A stretch of DNA of 64,000 nt, taken from positions 124,001-188,000 of the forward strand of contig JAJNNQ010000006.1 in assembly GCA_027886175.1 (NCBI GenBank). The letters run 5' to 3'. Both the position numbers and the translations under genes were made by a program. Source of the stretch: Phylloscopus collybita. Its lineage: Eukaryota > Chordata > Aves > Passeriformes > Phylloscopidae. Numbering within the stretch: position 1 is the first letter of the stretch; each line of letters opens with the position of its first letter. Of this stretch, positions 58,849 through 64,000 are shown in pieces. The notes beneath the pieces were generated by a model. That model was not told the origin of the DNA, did not search any database, and was given only the letters and a program-made list of their open reading frames with translations.

Positions 58849-61742
58849 TTGTTCTCTGATTTCAAGATTTCGTTCCCTTTCCTGAAAGGAAAGTCTTCCT
58901 TTCAGGAAAGGGAACGAAATCTTGCGATTTTAATGAGCATTAATTGGGCAAGCTTCCGTCCATTTCCCTGCACTTCTGGCCACCCCATTCACTTTTATGG
59001 TTTTCGCTTGCTTTGGTCATTTTTCCATGTTTTTTTTTTCCCTTTCATTTCTGAGACATCTTCTCCTATCTCTTGTTTTGCATGGCTTCCCTTCTTTTAG
59101 GATTTAAATTGGAGTCATTTTTGGTCAGTCTTGGCCTTTTTCAGTGGCCCTCAGTTCATCTCCGTCTCTTTGGTGGGAATCACTCCATTTCCAAATTTTC
59201 TCGGTTTTTTTCGCTTGCGCTGTTTTGGGTCATATCTCCTTTCCAGAGGGGTTGTTAGACTTTGTTCTCTGATTTCAAGATTTCGTTCCCTTTCCTGAAA
59301 GGAAGACTTTCCTTTCAGGAAAGGGAACGAAATCTTGCGATTTTAATGAGCATTAATTGGGCAAGCTTCCGTCCATTTCCCTGCACTTCTGGCCACCCCA
59401 TTCACTTTTATGGTTTTCGCTTGCTTTGGTCATTTTTCCATGGTTTTTTTTTCCCTTTCATTTCTTAGACATCTTCTCCTATCTCTTGTTTTGCATGGCT
59501 TCCCTTGTTTTAGGATTTAAATTGGAGTCATTTTTGGTCAGTCTTGGCCTTTTTCAGTGGCCCTCAGTTCATCTCCGTCTCTTTGGTGGGAATCACTCCA
59601 TTTCCAAATTTTCTCGGTTTTTTTCGCTTGCGCTGTTTTGGGTCATATCTCCTTTCCAGAGGGGTTGTTAGACTTTGTTCTCTGATTTCAAGATTTCGTT
59701 CCCTTTCCTGAAAGGAAGACTTTCCTTTCAGGAAAGGGAACGAAATCTTGCGATTTTAATGAGCATTAATTGGGCAAGCTTCCGTCCATTTCCCTGCACT
59801 TCTGGCCACCCCATTCACTTTTATGGTTTTCGCTTGCTTTGGTCATTTTTCCATGTTTTTTTTTTCCCTTTCATTTCTTAGACATCTTCTCCTATCTCTT
59901 GTTTTGCATGGCTTCCCTTGTTTTAGGATTTAAATTGGAGTCATTTTTGGTCAGTCTTGGCCTTTTTCAGTGGCCCTCAGTTCATCTCCGTCTCTTTGGT
60001 GGGAATCACTCCATTTCCAAATTTTCTCGGTTTTTTTCGCTTGCGCTGTTTTGGGTCATATCTCCTTTCCAGAGGGGTTGTTAGACTTTGTTCTCTGATT
60101 TCAAGATTTCGTTCCCTTTCCTGAAAGGAAGACTTTCCTTTCAGGAAAGGGAACGAAATCTTGCGATTTTAATGAGCATTAATTGGGCAAGCTTCCGTCC
60201 ATTTCCCTGCACTTCTGGCCACCCCATTCACTTTTATGGTTTTCGCTTGCTTTGGTCATTTTTCCAGGGGTTTTTTTTCCCTTTCATTTCTTAGACATCT
60301 TCTCCTATCTCTTGTTTTGCATGGCTTCCCTTATTTTAGGATTTAAATTGGAGTCTTTTTTGCTAAGTCTTGGCCTTTTTCAGTGGCCCTCAGTTCATCT
60401 CCGTCTCTTTGGTGGGAATCACTCCATTTCCAAATTTTCTCGGTTTTTTTCGCTTGCGCTGTTTTGGGTCATATCTCCTTTCCAGAGGGGTTGTTAGACT
60501 TTGTTCTCTGATTTCAAGATTTCGTTCCCTTTCCTGAAAGGAAGACTTTCCTTTCAGGAAAGGGAACGAAATCTTGCGATTTTAATGAGCATTAATTGGG
60601 CAAGCTTCCGTCCATTTCCCTGCACTTCTGTCCACCCCATTCACTTTTATGGTTTTCGCTTGCTTTGGTCATTTTTGCAGGGGTTTTTTTTCCCTTTCAT
60701 TTCTGAGACATCTTCTCCTATCTCTTGTTTTGCATGGCTTCCCTTATTTTAGGATTTAAATTGGAGTCTTTTTTGCTAAGTCTTGGCCTTTTTCAGTGGC
60801 CCTCAGTTCATCTCCGTCTCTTTGGTGGGAATCACTCCATTTCCAAATTTTCTCGGTTTTTTTCGCTTGCGCTGTTTTGGGTCATATCTCCTTTCCAGAG
60901 GGGTTGTTAGACTTTGTTCTCTGATTTCAAGATTTCGTTCCCTTTCCTGAAAGGAAGACTTTCCTTTCAGGAAAGGGAACGAAATCTTGCGATTTTAATG
61001 AGCATTAATTGGGCAAGCTTCCGTCCATTTCCCTGCACTTCTGGCCACCCCATTCACTTTTATGGTTTTCGCTTGCTTTGGTCATTTTTCCATGTTTTTT
61101 TTTTTCCCTTTCATTTCTTAGACATCTTCTCCTATCTCTTGTTTTGCATGGCTTCCCTTCTTTTAGGATTTAAATTGGAGTCTTTTTTGCTAAGTCTTGG
61201 CCTTTTTCAGTGGCCCTCAGTTCATCTCCGTCTCTTTGGTGGGAATCACTCCATTTCCAAATTTTCTCGGTTTTTTTCGCTTGCGCTGTTTTGGGTCATA
61301 TCTCCTTTCCAGAGGGGTTGTTAGACTTTGTTCTCTGATTTCAAGATTTCGTTCCCTTTCCTGAAAGGAAGACTTTCCTTTCAGGAAAGGGAACGAAATC
61401 TTGCGATTTTAATGAGCATTAATTGGGCAAGCTTCCGTCCATTTCCCTGCACTTCTGGCCACCCCATTCACTTTTATGGTTTTCGCTTGCTTTGGTCATT
61501 TTTGCAGGGGTTTTTTTTTCCCTTTCATTTCTTAGACATCTTCTCCTATCTCTTGTTTTGCATGGCTTCCCTTATTTTAGGATTTAAATTGGAGTCATTT
61601 TTTGGTCAGTCTTGGCCTTTTTCAGTGGCCCTCAGTTCATCTCCGTCTCTTTGGTGGGAATCACTCCATTTCGTAATTTTCTCGGTTTTTTTCGCTTGCG
61701 CTGTTTTGGGTCATATCTCCTTTCCAGAGGGGTTGTTAGACT

Positions 61743-62155
61743 TTGTTCTCTGATTTCAAGATTTCGTTCCCTTTCCTGAAAGGAAAGTCTTCCTTTCAGG
61801 AAAGGGAACGAAATCTTGCGATTTTAATGAGCATTAATTGGGCAAGCTTCCGTCCATTTCCCTGCACTTCTGGCCACCCCATTCACTTTTATGGTTTTCG
61901 CTTGCTTTGGTCATTTTTCCATGTTTTTTTTTTCCCTTTCATTTCTTAGACATCTCCTCCTATCTCTTGTTTTGCATGGCTTCCCTTATTTTAGGATTTA
62001 AATTGGAGTCATTTTTGGTCAGTCTTGGCCTTTTTCAGTGGCCCTCAGTTCATCTCCGTCTCTTTGGTGGGAATCACTCCATTTCCAAATTTTCTCGGTT
62101 TTTTTCGCTTGCGCTGTTTTGGGTCATATCTCCTTTCCAGAGGGGTTGTTAGACT
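61743..62155 (+). repeat. Chimeric unit at the one-unit deletion in block E
   Basis: Its palindrome is a perfect AGTC form, as in the unit at 56373, but further right it carries CATCTCCTCC (61951), as in the unit at 56786. Copy 1 has both units; copy 2 has only this hybrid. The join lies between the left palindrome arm and CATCTCCTCC. Confidence 0.75.
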
Positions 62156-63394
62156 TTGTTCTCTGATTTCAAGATTTCGTTCCCTTTCCTGAAAGGAAGA
62201 CTTTCCTTTCAGGAAAGGGAACGAAATCTTGCGATTTTAATGAGCATTAATTGGGCAAGCTTCCGTCCATTTCCCTGCACTTCTGGCCACCCCATTCACT
62301 TTTATGGTTTTCGCTTGCTTTGGTCATTTTTCCAGGGGTTTTTTTTCCCTTTCATTTCTTAGACATCTTCTCCTATCTCTTGTTTTGCATGGCTTCCCTT
62401 CTTTTAGGATTTAAATTGGAGTCATTTTTGCTAAGTCTTGGCCTTTTTCAGTGGCCCTCAGTTCATCTCCGTCTCTTTGGTGGGAATCACTCCATTTTCA
62501 AATTTTCTCGGTTTTTTTCGCTTGCGCTGTTTTGGGTCATATCTCCTTTCCAGAGGGGTTGTTAGACTTTGTTCTCTGATTTCAAGATTTCGTTCCCTTT
62601 CCTGAAAGGAAGACTTTCCTTTCAGGAAAGGGAACGAAATCTTGCGATTTTAATGAGCATTAATTGGGCAAGCTTCCGTCCATTTCCCTGCACTTCTGGC
62701 CACCCCATTCACTTTTATGGTTTTCGCTTGCTTTGGTCATTTTTCCAGGGGTTTTTTTTCCCTTTCATTTCTTAGACATCTTCTCCTATCTCTTGTTTTG
62801 CATGGCTTCCCTTCTTTTAGGATTTAAATTGGAGTCATTTTTGGTCAGTCTTGGCCTTTTTCAGTGGCCCTCAGTTCATCTCCGTCTCTTTGGTGGGAAT
62901 CACTCCATTTCCAAATTTTCTCGGTTTTTTTCGCTTGCGCTGTTTTGGGTCATATCTCCTTTCCAGAGGGGTTGTTAGACTTTGTTCTCTGATTTCAAGA
63001 TTTCGTTCCCTTTCCTGAAAGGAAGACTTTCCTTTCAGGAAAGGGAACGAAATCTTGCGATTTTAATGAGCATTAATTGGGCAAGCTTCCGTCCATTTCC
63101 CTGCACTTTTGGCCTCCCCATTCACTTTTATGGTTTTCGCTTGTTTGGTCATTTTTGCAGGGGTTTTTTTTTCCCTTTCATTTCTTAGACATCTTCTCCT
63201 ATCTCTTGTTTTGCATGGCTTCCCTTCTTTTAGGATTTAAATTGGAGTCTTTTTTGCTAAGTCTTGGCCTTTTTCAGTGGCCCTCAGTTCATCTCCGTCT
63301 CTTTGGTGGGAATCACTCCATTTCCAAATTTTCTCGGTTTTTTTCGCTTGCGCTGTTTTGGGTCATATCTCCTTTCCAGAGGGGTTGTTAGACT

Positions 63395-63806
63395 TTGTTC
63401 TCTGATTTCAAGATTTCGTTCCCTTTCCTGAAAGGAAGACTTTCCTTTCAGGAAAGGGAACGAAATCTTGCGATTTTAATGAGCATTAATTGGGCAAGCT
63501 TCCGTCCATTTCCCTGCACTTCTGGCCACCCCATTCACTTTTATGGTTTTCGCTTGCTTTGGTCATTTTTCCATGTTTTTTTTTTCCCTTTCATTTCTTA
63601 GACATCTTCTCCTATCTCTTGTTTTGCATGGCTTCCCTTATTTAAGATTTAAATTGGAGTCTTTTTTGCTAAGTCTTGGATTATTTCAGTGGCCCTCAGT
63701 TCATCTCCGTCTCTTTGGTGGGAATCACTCCATTTCCAAATTTTCTCGGTTTTTTTCGCTTGCACTGTTTTGGGTCATATCTCCTTTCCAGAGGGGTTGT
63801 TAGACT
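63395..63806 (+). repeat. Most diverged complete unit
   Basis: This unit has several private changes: CTTATTTAAGATTT near 63638, CTTGGATTATTTCAG near 63676, and TTGCACTG near 63760 (a CpG to CpA change). Its palindrome is intact with a GACT centre. It is the only unit with such a cluster, close to the right edge of the window. Confidence 0.85.
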
Positions 63807-64000
63807 TTGTTCTCTGATTTCAAGATTTCGTTCCCTTTCCTGAAAGGAAAGTCTTCCTTTCAGGAAAGGGAACGAAATCTTGCGATTTTAATGAGCATTA
63901 ATTGGGCAAGCTTCCGTCCATTTCCCTGCACTTCTGGCCACCCCATTCACTTTTATGGTTTTCGCTTGCTTTGGTCATTTTTCCATGTTTTTTTTTTCCC
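63807..64000 (+). repeat. Partial monomer at right edge
   Basis: The first 194 bp of a unit, with an intact AGTC palindrome at 63821-63882 and the CCATG T-tract allele. It is truncated only by the window edge, so the array continues to the right. Confidence 0.97.

Larger units (their letters stand above)
58849..63806 (+). repeat. Thirteen-unit block E, copy 2, with one unit lost
   Basis: Twelve units. Offset to copy 1 is 5368 bp up to the unit at 61328 and 4957-4958 bp from 61743 onward, so exactly one unit is missing. The unit at 61328 has an extra T (GTCATTTTTTGG near 61595) and TCGTAATTTT at 61671, both private. Confidence 0.84.
1..64000 (+). repeat. 413-bp satellite DNA array filling the window
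   Basis: The same sequence recurs every 413 bp from the first base to the last, always in the same orientation. Using TTGTTCTCTG as phase marker, units begin at 206, 619, 1032, 1445 and so on to 63807. That is 154 intervals spanning 63601 bp, one base short of 154 x 413. Individual units are 412-415 bp and most length changes fall in the T10 tract. Units differ at roughly a dozen recurrent sites plus private changes, so adjacent copies are nearly identical. No foreign sequence interrupts the array, so there is no gene-free gap to describe separately. Open frames are at most 174 codons, mostly begin at TTG, and shift frame between units because 413 leaves remainder 2 on division by 3; I consider them non-coding. 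Array-forming, homogenised repeats of this size are typical of eukaryotic heterochromatin; the chromosomal location is not visible here. Confidence 0.98.

Noticed and set aside
1..64000. Telomeric or microsatellite repeats within the array
   Set aside because: No TTAGGG- or TTTAGGG-type tandem run is present; the only simple sequence is the T tract.

Overview
The whole 64 kb window is one uninterrupted tandem array of a 413-bp satellite monomer. About 154 complete units and two partial ones run in the same orientation from base 1 to base 64000. Unit lengths stay within 412-415 bp, and most length changes are in one poly-T tract. I see no gene, RNA gene, transposon insertion, inversion or unique spacer. 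The many short open frames (at most 174 codons) are by-products of a T-rich repeat. 413 is not a multiple of 3, so no frame can run through the array. The organism is probably a eukaryote with a well assembled heterochromatic block (centromeric, pericentromeric, subtelomeric or sex/B chromosome). I do not recognise the family and cannot name a taxon.

Each monomer carries a 62-bp palindrome: two 29-bp arms around a 4-bp centre. This is followed by a small dyad (TTAATG-AG-CATTAA), a HindIII site, a pyrimidine run containing T10, and a SwaI site. The plus strand is strongly T-rich (by hand count of one unit: T about 43%, A 16%, C 23%, G 17%). The palindrome centre exists in two forms, GACT (117 units) and AGTC (38 units). 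These are exact reverse complements, as expected if the hairpin is sometimes flipped in place. The monomer also looks like an ancient dimer of two diverged halves of about 206 bp.

Layout by variant markers: (I) 1-13008, an older mosaic with 5-, 6- and 7-unit spacings. (II) 13009-25807, 5-unit and 8-unit registers rich in AGTC centres. (III) 25808-55132, three copies of a 30-monomer higher-order repeat (12.39 kb). The first is complete (25808-38198), the second has an internal 12-unit deletion (38199-45632), and the third covers the first 23 units (45633-55132). (IV) 53481-63806, overlapping the end of III, a 13-unit block followed by a 12-unit derivative. Region IV ends in a module also found at 8.9-13.0 kb. 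The pattern is that of repeated unequal exchange and gene conversion at several scales. The palindrome is the most unusual part and could be a cruciform or foldback element, or the fused terminal repeats of a tandemly arrayed MITE-like transposon.
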